Below are positions 1 to 8,140 of a DNA stretch of 64,000 bases, one piece after another. Source of the DNA: Streptomyces antnestii (GTDB lineage: Bacteria; Actinomycetota; Actinomycetes; Streptomycetales; Streptomycetaceae); NCBI RefSeq assembly GCF_004005495.1, contig NZ_RZYA01000007.1, forward strand, positions 330,955 to 394,954. Direction: 5' to 3'. The notes under the pieces are model-generated. The model was not told the DNA's origin. It was given only the letters and a program-made list of their open reading frames with translations, and searched no databases. Positions within the stretch are counted from its first letter, which is position 1; every line of letters starts with the position of its first letter. The translations under genes were made by a program, and so were the position numbers.

Positions 1-1767
1 GTTCGCTCCCCGTGCCGCGTCGACGGCGTGCAGCGTCAGGCCGGCGTCGGTGTCCTCGGTGTAGTACAGGCCATGGCGGTCGGCGGCGTAGCGCATGATG
101 GCGGCGGAGTACGGCCTTTTCCAGAGGACGCGGCCCTTGTCCAGGTCGATCGCGGCGGCGGTCTGGGTGAACTGGTAGTCGGGGCTCGCGCCGGGACTGG
201 GGACGGTGGTGTCGCTCCCGGTGCTGTTGACCAGGCAGTAGACGGTGCTGCCGTGGCCGGCGAGGAGCTGGGAGGGGCTCATGGTCCCGGGCGTGAGGGA
301 TGCCTTGCGCCGCGGGCGGGCGGTGGCGGGGTCCACGTCCTCCACGTCGTAGTGCACGGAGAAGGACCCGCCTACCTGCATGCGGTAGAACAGCACCTCG
401 TCGTCGGTCATGCCGAGGATGAACCCCTTGGTGGTGAGCGGGTCCGTGCCGCCCACCGGCTGCCCGTCGGCGCCGGTGCCGTGTCCCCAGCGGACCGCGC
501 CGGAGGAGGCGTCGAACGCCGCCACGTACGCGGAGTCCGTGAGCACGACGACGGAGCCGAAGGCCCGCAGGCCGGGGATCGCGGACGAGGCGGCGCCCGG
601 CGCCGTCCACAGAGGCTTCGGCGGATCGGTGAGCTTGAGGGTCTCGCCCTTCGAGCCGAGCGGCTTGCCGCTGTCCGGGTTCCTGCCCCCGCCGTCCTTG
701 CCACCGGTGTTCGTGAGGACCACGGCAGCGCCGCCCGCCGCGAGGACGCCCAGCACGGACAGTCCGCCGATCAGTGCCTGCCTGCGGCCGAGGCGCGGCT
801 CCTTGCGCCCGGCGCCCGGCACCATCCCTGGCGGGGGCGGCGCCACGGCCATCAGCTCGGCGTCGCGGGCCCGCAGCGCCAGATCCTCCCGCAGCGACGG
901 AACGAGCAGGGCCTCCGGGTCGGCCGGGGCGAGTTGGGACAGGACCTCGTCGAGAGCGGGCCGCCGGGACGGTGTCTTGTCCAGGCAGCGCTGCAGCAGC
1001 GGATGCAGGGCATCGGGTACGCCGGACAGGTCGGGCTCCGCCGTCAGCACACGGTGCAGCGCCCCTTCGTCGCCCGTACCGAAGGGGCCCTCCCCGCAGG
1101 CCGCGTACACGAGCAGCCCGGCCAGGGAGAAGACGTCTCCCTCCGGGCCGACGTCGTGGGAGGAGGCGATCTGTTCGGGGGCCATGAAGGCGGGTGAGCC
1201 GATCATGGCGCCGGTGCCCGTCAGCCGGGTCTCGTCGAGGGCCTTGCTGATCCCGAAGTCGATGACGCGCGGCCCGTCGGCGGCGAGCAGTACGTTGCCG
1301 GGCTTGAGGTCGCGGTGCACCAGGCCGACGCCGTGGATGGCCTGCAGCGCCTCGGCCAGGCCGGTCCCGAGCGCACGCAGCGCCGGCTCCTGGAACGAAC
1401 CGCCGACCCGCACCGCCTGATCGAGCGTCGGCCCCGGGATGTACGCGGAGGCCACCCACGGCCGCTGTCCCTCGGTGTCCGCGTCCAGCACGGGCACGGT
1501 GAACACGCCGCTGACCCGGCGCGCGGCCGCCACCTCCCGGCGGAAGCGGCTGCGGAACGCGGGATCGTCGGCGTACTCCTCCCGCACCTGCTTGACCGCG
1601 ACGAGCCGCCCGGAGGTGGTCCGGCACAGGGACACGACGCCCATCCCGCCGCCGCCGAGCGGACGCATCACCACGTACGGCCCGATGGTGGCGGGCAGCA
1701 CGACGGTCATGTCCTCGGACCCCGCCGCCGCCTCCGCGCCCGGCATCGGTGCTCCCATGCTTCCCAT
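1..1767 (-). CDS. Ser/Thr protein kinase with PQQ-type beta-propeller sensor domain (C-terminus beyond window)
   Basis: Reverse-strand frame open from the left edge to an ATG at 1767, preceded by a GGGGGAGG ribosome site about 10 bases away. Seen: a glycine-rich loop LGGGGMG near residue 37, the ATP lysine in VAVK near 59, HRDLKP near 151 and DFG near 170, so the kinase domain has all catalytic residues. A single membrane helix follows at about 331-352, then an outside segment with repeated strand motifs ending in W/YxxxAxD-like blades typical of PQQ/pyrrolo-quinoline beta-propellers (pattern AFDASSGAVRWG). This is the usual layout of Streptomyces PknB-type receptor kinases: cytoplasmic catalytic part, extracellular ligand sensor. 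The C-terminal end lies outside the window, so the propeller is incomplete here. Substrate and ligand are unknown. Confidence 0.93.
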   Translation of the reverse strand, partial: MGSMGAPMPGAEAAAGSEDMTVVLPATIGPYVVMRPLGGGGMGVVSLCRTTSGRLVAVKQVREEYADDPAFRSRFRREVAAARRVSGVFTVPVLDADTEGQRPWVASAYIPGPTLDQAVRVGGSFQEPALRALGTGLAEALQAIHGVGLVHRDLKPGNVLLAADGPRVIDFGISKALDETRLTGTGAMIGSPAFMAPEQIASSHDVGPEGDVFSLAGLLVYAACGEGPFGTGDEGALHRVLTAEPDLSGVPDALHPLLQRCLDKTPSRRPALDEVLSQLAPADPEALLVPSLREDLALRARDAELMAVAPPPPGMVPGAGRKEPRLGRRQALIGGLSVLGVLAAGGAAVVLTNTGGKDGGGRNPDSGKPLGSKGETLKLTDPPKPLWTAPGAASSAIPGLRAFGSVVVLTDSAYVAAFDASSGAVRWGHGTGADGQPVGGTDPLTTKGFILGMTDDEVLFYRMQVGGSFSVHYDVEDVDPATARPRRKASLTPGTMSPSQLLAGHGSTVYCLVNSTGSDTTVPSPGASPDYQFTQTAAAIDLDKGRVLWKRPYSAAIMRYAADRHGLYYTEDTDAGLTLHAVDAARGAN

Positions 1768-1974
1768 CCCCGGTCTGCCTCCCCCACGTCCCGGCCCGCG
1801 CCCCGCCCCTTCGGCGAGGGAAGGGACGTCCTGCCCCCGTACACCGGTTCCGCCTGCGGAGGACACGGTGACACGGTGATCGTCAGAAGGGAACGGCACC
1901 GGGTGTGCGGTTCAACTGTGGGGGTTCTCCGGGGACTTGGCGAGTGAAACGCTCTCCAGGTGCTGCGGCACGGG

Positions 1975-2368
1975 GCGGGCGACCAGCTCGGCTACGCCGC
2001 GTTCCTCGGCCGGCCCGGCCATCGCCGCCGTCGGCATGACCGACGCCCAGGCCGTCGAGGCCGGACTGCGCTGCGACTGCCGCACCCTGGACCTGGGCGT
2101 ACGTACCGCGCGCGCCGGCCGACCGCGACACGCGTGGCCTGGTCAAGCTCGCGGCGGAGGCGGGCACGGGCCGCCTGCTCGGCGTCCACGCGGTCACCGA
2201 CGGCGCGGGCGACCTGATCACCGCCGCCACCTACGCGATCACCGCCGGGTTCACGGTCGAGCAGCTCGCCCACACCTGGGCCCCGTACCTGACCATGGCC
2301 GAGGCACTGAAGCTCGCCGCCAGACCTACCACGCCGACATCACCAAGCTGTCCTGCTGCGCGAGCTGA
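1975..2368 (+). pseudogene. merA: Mercuric reductase (MerA) C-terminal relic, frameshifted
   Basis: Three reading-frame pieces together spell the dimerisation domain of mercury(II) reductase: AIAAVGMTDAQAVEAGLRCD in one frame, then DTRGLVKLAAEAGTGRLLGV through ITAATYAITAGFTVEQLAHT in another, then a return to the first frame for a tail ending DITKLSCCAS. The adjacent cysteines near the C-terminus are the diagnostic Hg(II)-receiving pair of MerA. At least two indels (near 2095-2110 and near 2320) and loss of the whole FAD/NADPH region make it non-functional. No other mer gene is visible, so this is a fossil of a lost resistance operon. Frame assignments were made by eye. Confidence 0.75.
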
Positions 2369-2531
2369 ACCCGATGACCGCGGGGGATCTGCCCCGCCGT
2401 ACGGTCGTCACCGTCGTGCAGGACATCGAACAGGCCGCACGGGCCCCGGGTGAGCGTCACAACTCACCCGACCCGTGCGGCCCTTCGCGCGTCATGCGCC
2501 GACCGCGATCGGCGCCGGCTCCCTGGACGCG

Positions 2532-3323
2532 TCACATCGGGACGGTCTTGATCACCGCGAAGACTGCACCCTGCGGATCCTGGACGACGGCCATCCGGCC
2601 CGCGACGAAGTCGAACGGCGGGACGAGCACGTTGCCCTTGGCCTTCACCAGCGCGTCCACCACGCTGTCGGTGTCGTCCACCGCGAAGTAGGTGAGCCAG
2701 TGCGGGGGTACCCCGGGCGGCGCGCCCTCCATGGTGGTCATGCCGCCGACGGGGCGGTCGCCCACGTTCATCGAGTGGTAGTCCGTCATGCCGGCGCCCT
2801 CCATCGGGGCGGAGACGAGGCCGAGCGCCCTCTGGTAGAAGGCCGAGGCGGCGGGAATGTCCGAGGTGTGCAGCTCGTTCCAGGTCAGCGCGCCGGGCTC
2901 GTTGACCACTTGGGCACCGTAGAAGTCGACGGGCTGCCAGACGCCGAAGACGGCGCCTGTCGGGTCGGCCGCGACGAACATCCGGCCGACGGTTCCCACG
3001 TCCATCACCGGGAACATCGGCGTGCCACCGGCGTCGGAGATCGCGGCGTGGGTGGCGTCCGCGTCGGCGCTGGCCAGGTACGTGGTCCACACCGTGGGCG
3101 GGGTGGGGTCCCCTTCCTTCATCGGCACGGCCTTCATGATCCCGGCCACCGGCTTGCCGTTCAGCGTGCACATCGCGTACCCGCCGAACTCGGGCGGGCC
3201 GATCTCTCCCTGCCAGCCGAGCAGGTCCCGGTAGAAGTCGAGCGCCGCCTGCTGATCAGGGGCCATCAGATCGACCCAGCAGGGCGTGCCGGGCGGGTAG
3301 TGCGAAGCGGTCACTTCAGCCAT
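2532..3323 (-). CDS. VOC (glyoxalase/bleomycin-resistance fold) protein, two-domain
   Basis: A 263-residue protein made of two vicinal-oxygen-chelate modules (about 10-125 and 143-262). Each contains the strand-helix start (CWVDLMAPDQQAALDFYRDL; WNELHTSDIPAASAFYQRAL) and a closing DPTGAVFGVW or DPQGAVFAV strand. This duplicated form is common in actinobacteria near hydroxylases and is usually annotated as glyoxalase-like; the actual substrate is not known. Start ATG at 3323 has an upstream GGGAGAG. It is flanked by a merA relic on one side and a 386-base gene-poor gap on the other, so it appears monocistronic. Confidence 0.9.
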   Translation of the reverse strand: MAEVTASHYPPGTPCWVDLMAPDQQAALDFYRDLLGWQGEIGPPEFGGYAMCTLNGKPVAGIMKAVPMKEGDPTPPTVWTTYLASADADATHAAISDAGGTPMFPVMDVGTVGRMFVAADPTGAVFGVWQPVDFYGAQVVNEPGALTWNELHTSDIPAASAFYQRALGLVSAPMEGAGMTDYHSMNVGDRPVGGMTTMEGAPPGVPPHWLTYFAVDDTDSVVDALVKAKGNVLVPPFDFVAGRMAVVQDPQGAVFAVIKTVPM

Positions 3324-3709
3324 CTGCGGTCTCTCCCGTGCGGTGCCGCCCCGTCGTTCCGGGGCGTGCGGTGGCCCCCCAAGAACTCACCCTCACCGCC
3401 CCCGGCGCGACCCGCCACCTGTGGGGTCCGGGTAGCTCAAGGGCGCCAGTATCGGGCAGCATCACGGGGTCGTTCTCGACACTGTCAGGCCGCCGGGCCG
3501 GCTCCGCCCTGAGCGCGGGCCTGGTCCCCCCGTATCACGTCGTCGTCGAGGAGGCCGGCCGGTTTCCCACAGCGCCGGCAGGGCTGTGGTTCGGGCAGGA
3601 ACCCGGTGATAGCTCAGAGCCTCCGTGACGACTGGGGCGGGCATCTCCAGCACGTGCTGCGGTGTTCATGTTGTCGCGGTTGTCGATCCATCGGAACAGG
3701 AATTCGGAC
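3324..3709. other. Gene-poor stretch with a possible integrase/recombinase tail relic
   Basis: No convincing gene. On the minus strand around 3560-3650 the peptide LEMPAPVVTEALSYH resembles the conserved tail found at the end of some Streptomyces recombinase-like proteins (MPAPVV..ALGYH followed by YAPGDH), but the expected continuation is lost after YH. This is weak evidence for a decayed mobile-element gene, recalled from family appearance and not checked by search. Confidence 0.3.
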
Positions 3710-4957
3710 TTAGTTCCCCTGTACGGCCTCGGCGGCGGCCTGTCGTGTCGCCGCGTCCACTATCTGCTGGAGGTGGCGGTGGTGGGTGGCGAGGCGGCCT
3801 GGGCGGCCGGCGGTCAGGGCGCCGACCAGTCGGCCACGCCGGTGGTAGACGACCTCCAACTTGCGGGCGATGACGTCGAGTTCGATGACCTCGGCCGCGT
3901 CCGCGCGGGAGGGCAGACCCACCGAGCGGATGGCCGCGCCGTGCAGGTCGGACCAGAAGGAGGGCACGGTGGGGGACGGTCGGGGCGGGTCCGGGTGGAG
4001 CAGGGTGCGGGCGGCGGTGGCGGCCTGTTCCACCGCGTTGGTCCAGTGGCCGAGGACGATGGGTTCGTGGTCGGCCAGCGGGTGCGGCGCGCGGGCCGCG
4101 TCGCCCGCGACGGTGACGTCGGTGAACGGTGTGCCGTCCGGGCGCAGGGCGCGCAGATACGGGTCGCAGCGCACGCCGCCCTCGGCGTCCAGGCCCGAGC
4201 CGGTGAGCCAGTCGGTGGCGGGCAGCGAGCCGAGGGCGAGTACCGCAGCGTCGGCGGGGTGGTAGGAGCCGTCGGAGAGCAGCGCACCGGCGAGTTGTCC
4301 GTCGTCGTGCGTGCGGAACTCCTCGACGGTGGTGCTGGTGCGCAGGTCGATGCCGGACTCCCGGTGCAGCGCGGCGACATAGGCCCCGGCGTCCGTGCCG
4401 AGGGCGCGCTGCAGGGGCTGGGCGGACGCCTCCACCAGTGTGACGTCCAGGCCTCGGGTGCGGGCGGCGGCGGCGACCTCGCCGCCGAGGAAGCCCGCGC
4501 CGACGACGAGCAGCCGGCGGGCGGTGGCGAGTGCGTCGCGGAGTACGAGTGTGTCGTCCCAGCCTCTGAGGGTGAGCACATGGGGCGGGAGCGGCGCGGG
4601 CCAGCGGCGGGCGGTCGAGCCGGTGGCGATGAGCAGTCCGTCGTAGGTGAGCGTGGTGCCGTCGGCGAGGGTGAGCGTGCGGGTGTCGGGGGCGAGCGCG
4701 ACGGCCGCGCAGCCGAGCTGCCAGCGCACGTCCAGGCCGTCGGGGACGGGGAGTTCGGGCACGGTGGGGCGGGCGTCGGCGGTCAGGAGCTGTTTGGACA
4801 GGGGCGGGCGGTCGTAGGGCGGCCGGGGCTCGTCCCCGACGACGGTGATCGTCCCGGTGAAGCGTTCGGCGCGCAGTGCCTGTGCGGCCCGCAGGCCGGC
4901 CAGGGACGCGCCGACGATCACCAGTTCGCGTCGGTCGGTGCGGTTCGGGTCGGTCAT
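3710..4957 (-). CDS. FAD-dependent ferredoxin reductase (NAD(P)/FAD oxidoreductase)
   Basis: A 415-residue flavoprotein of the pyridine nucleotide-disulphide oxidoreductase fold. Seen: N-terminal FAD-binding VIVGASLAGLRAAQALR, RPPYDRPPLSKQLL (typical of ferredoxin/rubredoxin reductases), the NAD(P)-binding LLVVGAGFLGGEVAAAAR in the middle, and the second FAD motif TVAGDAARAPHPL. No CxxxxC redox disulphide, which fits the electron-transfer type that passes NAD(P)H electrons to a ferredoxin. ATG at 4957 overlaps the stop of the ferredoxin gene just upstream in an ATGA arrangement, so the two are translationally coupled and very likely partners. No cytochrome P450 is present in the window, so the terminal acceptor is unknown. 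Confidence 0.93.
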   Translation of the reverse strand: MTDPNRTDRRELVIVGASLAGLRAAQALRAERFTGTITVVGDEPRPPYDRPPLSKQLLTADARPTVPELPVPDGLDVRWQLGCAAVALAPDTRTLTLADGTTLTYDGLLIATGSTARRWPAPLPPHVLTLRGWDDTLVLRDALATARRLLVVGAGFLGGEVAAAARTRGLDVTLVEASAQPLQRALGTDAGAYVAALHRESGIDLRTSTTVEEFRTHDDGQLAGALLSDGSYHPADAAVLALGSLPATDWLTGSGLDAEGGVRCDPYLRALRPDGTPFTDVTVAGDAARAPHPLADHEPIVLGHWTNAVEQAATAARTLLHPDPPRPSPTVPSFWSDLHGAAIRSVGLPSRADAAEVIELDVIARKLEVVYHRRGRLVGALTAGRPGRLATHHRHLQQIVDAATRQAAAEAVQGN

Positions 4958-5151
4958 CAGGAGCCCGCGAGGACAGTGATGGCGCGCACCGGGCAGACGG
5001 CGGCGGCCTTGTCCGCCGCTTCCCGCAGTGCGTCGGAGGGCGCGGCGTCGTAGGTGAGGCGGTCGTCGTCGTCGAAGGCGAAGATCTCGGGCGCCGCGAA
5101 GACACACTGGCCGTGGCTCTCGCAGAGGTTCAGGTCCACGGTGATCTGCAT
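4957..5151 (-). CDS. Small ferredoxin, three-cysteine [3Fe-4S]-type
   Basis: A 64-residue acidic ferredoxin. Seen: CESHGQC followed by VFAAPEIFAFDDD and a C-terminal VCPVRAI, which is the CxxHGxC...CP pattern of the single-cluster ferredoxins that feed actinobacterial P450s; the position usually holding the fourth cysteine is histidine, suggesting [3Fe-4S] or a His-adjacent cluster. The ATG at 5151 was chosen over upstream in-frame codons because the conserved MxITVDLNLC start matches the family and GGAGCC lies about 7 bases upstream. The stop overlaps the ferredoxin reductase start (ATGA). It should carry electrons from that reductase to an unknown oxygenase. Confidence 0.93.
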   Translation of the reverse strand: MQITVDLNLCESHGQCVFAAPEIFAFDDDDRLTYDAAPSDALREAADKAAAVCPVRAITVLAGS

Positions 5152-5188
5152 GGCTGGCTCCTGGGGATGGTGGTGGGGCGCCGGGCGG

Positions 5189-6127
5189 TCAGGCGACCGG
5201 CGGGTTGAAGCGGGAGTAGCGGGGCTCCGACCAGCGCAGCTGGGAAGCCGCGTCGATCTCGCGTACCGCGGTGACGGAGAACTCGACGAGGCGTTGCGCG
5301 CCGGGTGTGCCGGCAATCTCCTCGGGGTCCCACACGGTGCGGGCGGTGCCGGACAGCTGGAGCGTGGCGCCGGTGTCCCAGCCGGGGAAGAGCAGGCCGG
5401 CGGCCGGGTTGAGGGCCAGGTTGCCGAGCGTCAGGAACATCGCGTTGCCGGTGTAGTCCGGCCAGCGCAGCAGGGTCGGGGAGAGCACCTGGACGAAGCC
5501 GGGGTTGCCGCCGCGGTGCGAGGCGTCGGCGTCCGCGCGGTCGGAGGCGGTGGCGATGAAGAAGGTGTCCGCCGCGCGCACGGTGCGCTGCTGGGCGGGG
5601 GTGAGGGCGGTGCCGTGTCTGACACGGTGATCCTTCGGCCCGTCGGACGCCTCGTCCGCCGTCCCGTCCGGGCCGAGCAGGCGGTACTCCCGTTTTTGGA
5701 GGTACTTGGGGCAGTTGGAGATCACCTGGTCGAGTTCGATGTGCAGCCCGGTACCCCGGCGCACGGAGCGTCCGTTCATCCGCATCCGGCGCCGGGTCGC
5801 CGGTTCGATGGCGATCATGCCGATCCGGGTGACGGAGGCCGGGTCGGCCAGTGTCTCGGCCAGCGGGTCCTGCGGCAGGGGCAGGGCGTCGACGGCGAGA
5901 GTGTCGGGCCCCGGCACCCTCAGAAACCCGGGCTCCCCGGTCAACTGGCCCGCCCACAGCCTCCCTTCCCGGTCCGCGGCCCCGACGACGAGCATCGGCT
6001 GCCCGGCGAGGAAGTCGACGGCGACCTGCGGCACGGTCGTACCGATGGCGGCACCTGAGAACTCCGCTTCCTGGGCCATCCCGGCACGCTCTTGTACGGC
6101 GATCTCACCGCTGTGATAGGTGGCCAT
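5189..6127 (-). CDS. Pyridoxamine 5'-phosphate oxidase (PPOX) family flavoprotein
   Basis: A 312-residue protein with two PPOX-like split-barrel halves: residues about 30-140 (QPMLVVGAADREGRLWAGQL) and about 185-300 (ADTFFIATASDRADADASHR, then a LFPGWDTGATLQLSGTA strand). This long form is common in Streptomyces next to ferredoxins and flavohaemoprotein-like genes and binds FMN in characterised relatives. The ATG at 6127 has AAGGAA upstream. It lies 37 bases upstream of the ferredoxin gene on the same strand, so it probably heads a PPOX-ferredoxin-reductase operon, an arrangement consistent with a small flavin redox chain. Its reaction is not known. Confidence 0.88.
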   Translation of the reverse strand: MATYHSGEIAVQERAGMAQEAEFSGAAIGTTVPQVAVDFLAGQPMLVVGAADREGRLWAGQLTGEPGFLRVPGPDTLAVDALPLPQDPLAETLADPASVTRIGMIAIEPATRRRMRMNGRSVRRGTGLHIELDQVISNCPKYLQKREYRLLGPDGTADEASDGPKDHRVRHGTALTPAQQRTVRAADTFFIATASDRADADASHRGGNPGFVQVLSPTLLRWPDYTGNAMFLTLGNLALNPAAGLLFPGWDTGATLQLSGTARTVWDPEEIAGTPGAQRLVEFSVTAVREIDAASQLRWSEPRYSRFNPPVA

Positions 6128-6236
6128 GGCGTTCCTTTCGGGGTCGGTCGGACCGAGGGAGGGGGCGGGCGGCCAGGTGTTTGACCCCCCGGCCGCCCGG
6201 CGGTCCGGCGGTCCGGCGGCTCAAGCGCTCGGCGGT

Positions 6237-6692
6237 TTAGAAGAAGCCGCAGGTGGGCGCGCCCGCCGTCGGAGCGGCGGCCGGGTCGGCGCCGGTGGGG
6301 GCGTAGATCTCCAGGCGGATGCCGTCCGGGTCGGTGAAGAAGATGCCGCCGGATGCGGCGCTCTCGCCGTGCGGGACGACGCCCTGGTAGGTGAACTCGG
6401 CGCCGAGACCGCGCAGCACCTGCTCGGTGGCCTTGACCTCGTCGATGCTCTCCACCTGGAACGACAGGTGGTGCAGACCGGGGCGGGCGGTGTCGAAGGT
6501 GCCCTCGCTCTGCTGCCACAGCGTGACCAGCAGCTGCGCGTCACGGCCGAGGAAGGCCCAGCGGCGCCCGTCGTCCTTGCCCTCCGCGAGGACCTCGAAG
6601 TCGAAGACTTCGCGGTAGAAGGCGAGCGAGCGGTCCAGGTCCGTGACGTTCAGGCCGACGTGCCCGGTCTGCAGGGTCTTCGCCTTGCTCAT
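6237..6692 (-). CDS. VOC family protein (glyoxalase/dioxygenase-like)
   Basis: A 151-residue single VOC-fold protein. Seen: HVGLNVTDLDRSLAFYREVF at the start, LHHLSFQVESIDEVKATEQV in the second half, and a C-terminal FFTDPDGIRLEIYAPTG with the metal-ligand glutamate. The His near residue 11, His near 79 and Glu near 129 are in the positions used for metal binding, so an active metalloenzyme is plausible. It is first in the leftward run VOC-PPOX-ferredoxin-reductase and divergent from a CGNR regulator, with an AT-rich intergenic region carrying an inverted repeat. The regulator may control this run. Substrate unknown. Confidence 0.9.
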   Translation of the reverse strand: MSKAKTLQTGHVGLNVTDLDRSLAFYREVFDFEVLAEGKDDGRRWAFLGRDAQLLVTLWQQSEGTFDTARPGLHHLSFQVESIDEVKATEQVLRGLGAEFTYQGVVPHGESAASGGIFFTDPDGIRLEIYAPTGADPAAAPTAGAPTCGFF

Positions 6693-6775
6693 GGCTGATC
6701 ACATGCCTTCGTCAGGGGTTGCGGGGCGAACCCCCGTAACCGTTAAAAGAGAGATTAAGGGTTAGAGAAGAGCGG

Positions 6776-6801
6776 GGTCAACCTCTGATCTTGTTTTGAC
6801 C
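6776..6801. promoter_or_regulatory. Inverted repeat in divergent promoter region (candidate CGNR operator)
   Basis: GGTCAA, 14 bases, TTGACC: perfect 6-base arms in an unusually AT-rich gap between the VOC gene (minus) and the CGNR gene (plus). Two related motifs, AACCGTTAA near 6739 and CGGTTAACG near 6801, flank it. This would suit a regulator controlling both directions; no binding data. Confidence 0.4.
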
Positions 6802-6850
6802 GGTTAACGTGGGTGGTCAGTGCACGCCGTCCCAGCAGAAAGGCCCGCCC

Positions 6851-7417
6851 GTGTCACGCGCTCCGGACGCCGACCCCCGGCCCCTGACGGCCGAACCCCT
6901 CGCCATCGACCTGCTCAACACCCGCTGGATCGACGGCACGACCCGCTACGACCTGCTGGACTCGCTCGACGGCCTCACCGTGTGGCTCAGCAGCGCCCCC
7001 GTCGTCGACGCGCTCGGCAGCGCCCTCGACGCCGACCAGGAGACGCTGGACCACCTGCTCCAGGCCCGGACCGCGCTCGACGCGGTCATCGGCAATCCGG
7101 CCCCTACGACACCGGCGGCCGACGCGCTCAACGCCGTCCTGGAACACGGCCGGCTGCGCCGCACCCTCGGCCCCGACGGACCCCACAGCGCCATCGAGGT
7201 CGACGCCCCGTCCTGGCTCCCTGCCTGGTGCGCGGCCGAAAACTATCTGCGGCTGCTCGCCGACCGCCCCGAACGGATCCGCCCCTGCGCCAACGACGCC
7301 TGCGTGCTGCACTTCTACGACGTGTCCAAGAACGGCACCCGCCGCTGGTGCTCCATGGCCGGCTGTGGCAACCGCGCCAAGGCCCAGCGGCACTACGCCC
7401 GGCACGGCGGCGCCTGA
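6851..7417 (+). CDS. CGNR zinc-finger transcriptional regulator (ABATE domain)
   Basis: A 188-residue protein. N-terminal part shows the ABATE stress-response domain opening EPLAIDLLNTRWID; the C-terminal part has the treble-clef zinc finger with cysteines in RPCANDACVLHFYD and RRWCSMAGCGNRAKAQRHYA, including the name-giving CGNR. Members are thought to bind DNA through this finger. The GTG at 6851 is preferred to the GTG at 6809 because AGAAAGG lies 7-8 bases upstream of it. Divergent from the VOC/PPOX/ferredoxin run, which it may regulate. The 3' end runs straight into an acyl-CoA synthetase relic on the other strand. Confidence 0.9.
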   Translation: MSRAPDADPRPLTAEPLAIDLLNTRWIDGTTRYDLLDSLDGLTVWLSSAPVVDALGSALDADQETLDHLLQARTALDAVIGNPAPTTPAADALNAVLEHGRLRRTLGPDGPHSAIEVDAPSWLPAWCAAENYLRLLADRPERIRPCANDACVLHFYDVSKNGTRRWCSMAGCGNRAKAQRHYARHGGA

Positions 7418-7499
7418 CCGCACCACGACCGCAGCGGAGCCGGGGCTCGTCCAACAACGGGCCCCGGCCTACGGCACGGACTACCCCCTGATACTCGAC

Positions 7500-8140
7500 C
7501 CCCGCCGCCCGCTCCAGGACAGCCCGCGCCGTGGCCGCGTCCTCGCCGTAGCCGACCGCGCTCACCACGTAGGCCTTCGCCGCCCACAGCCCGACCGGGT
7601 CCGGCACCGGGACGACGGCCGCGTCCGCCACTGCCGCGTCGCGCAGCAGTACGTCCTCCAGCTCTCGCGGCGAGATCCGGCGGTCGACGGACTTGAACAT
7701 GTCGTCGGCCCGCGCCAGATAGGTGAGGCGGCCGTCCGCACCGCGCACCGCGAGGTCACCGGTGCGGTAGCGGCCGTCGGCGAAGACCCGCGCCGTGCGC
7801 CGCTCGTCGCCGACGTATCGGCGCATCAGGCCGAGCGGCCACTGCGACGACTCCAGCTCCAGGCAGATCTCGCGCGCTTCACCGTCCACGACGGCACGTC
7901 CGGTCCCGGGGTCGACCAGGGCCACCGCGTAGCCGGGCAGCGGGAACCCCATGCTGCCGGGGACCGGGGTGCGGCCCGGCGGGTTGCCGATCTGGCCGGT
8001 CGTCTCGGTCTGCCCATAACCGTCGCGCAGGTCGATGCTCCAGGCGCGGGCGACCTGTTCGATCAGCGCCGGTTCCAGTGGCTCGTCGGCGGCGGTGGCC
8101 TCCCGCAGCGCGGGCGGAGCCCAGCGCAGGCGCAGCGCCC
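7500..8140 (-). pseudogene. Acyl-CoA synthetase (AMP-binding) internal fragment
   Basis: Reverse-strand reading from about 8140 to 7500 gives the middle and late part of an AMP-forming acyl-CoA synthetase: LREATAADEPLEPALIEQVA, then the adenylate motif DGYGQTETTG, then YRTGDLAVRGADGRLTYLAR and DDMFKSVDRRISPRELEDVL. Both ends are missing: the N-terminal half is replaced at about 8135 by an integrase relic on the opposite strand, and homology stops before the catalytic C-terminal lysine region. The internal frame is intact and well preserved, so the truncation looks recent compared with the merA relic. Not expected to be functional. Confidence 0.8.

Noticed and set aside
28..1420. Long plus-strand frames over the kinase
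   Set aside because: Antisense to the kinase, which has all catalytic motifs in the right order on the minus strand.
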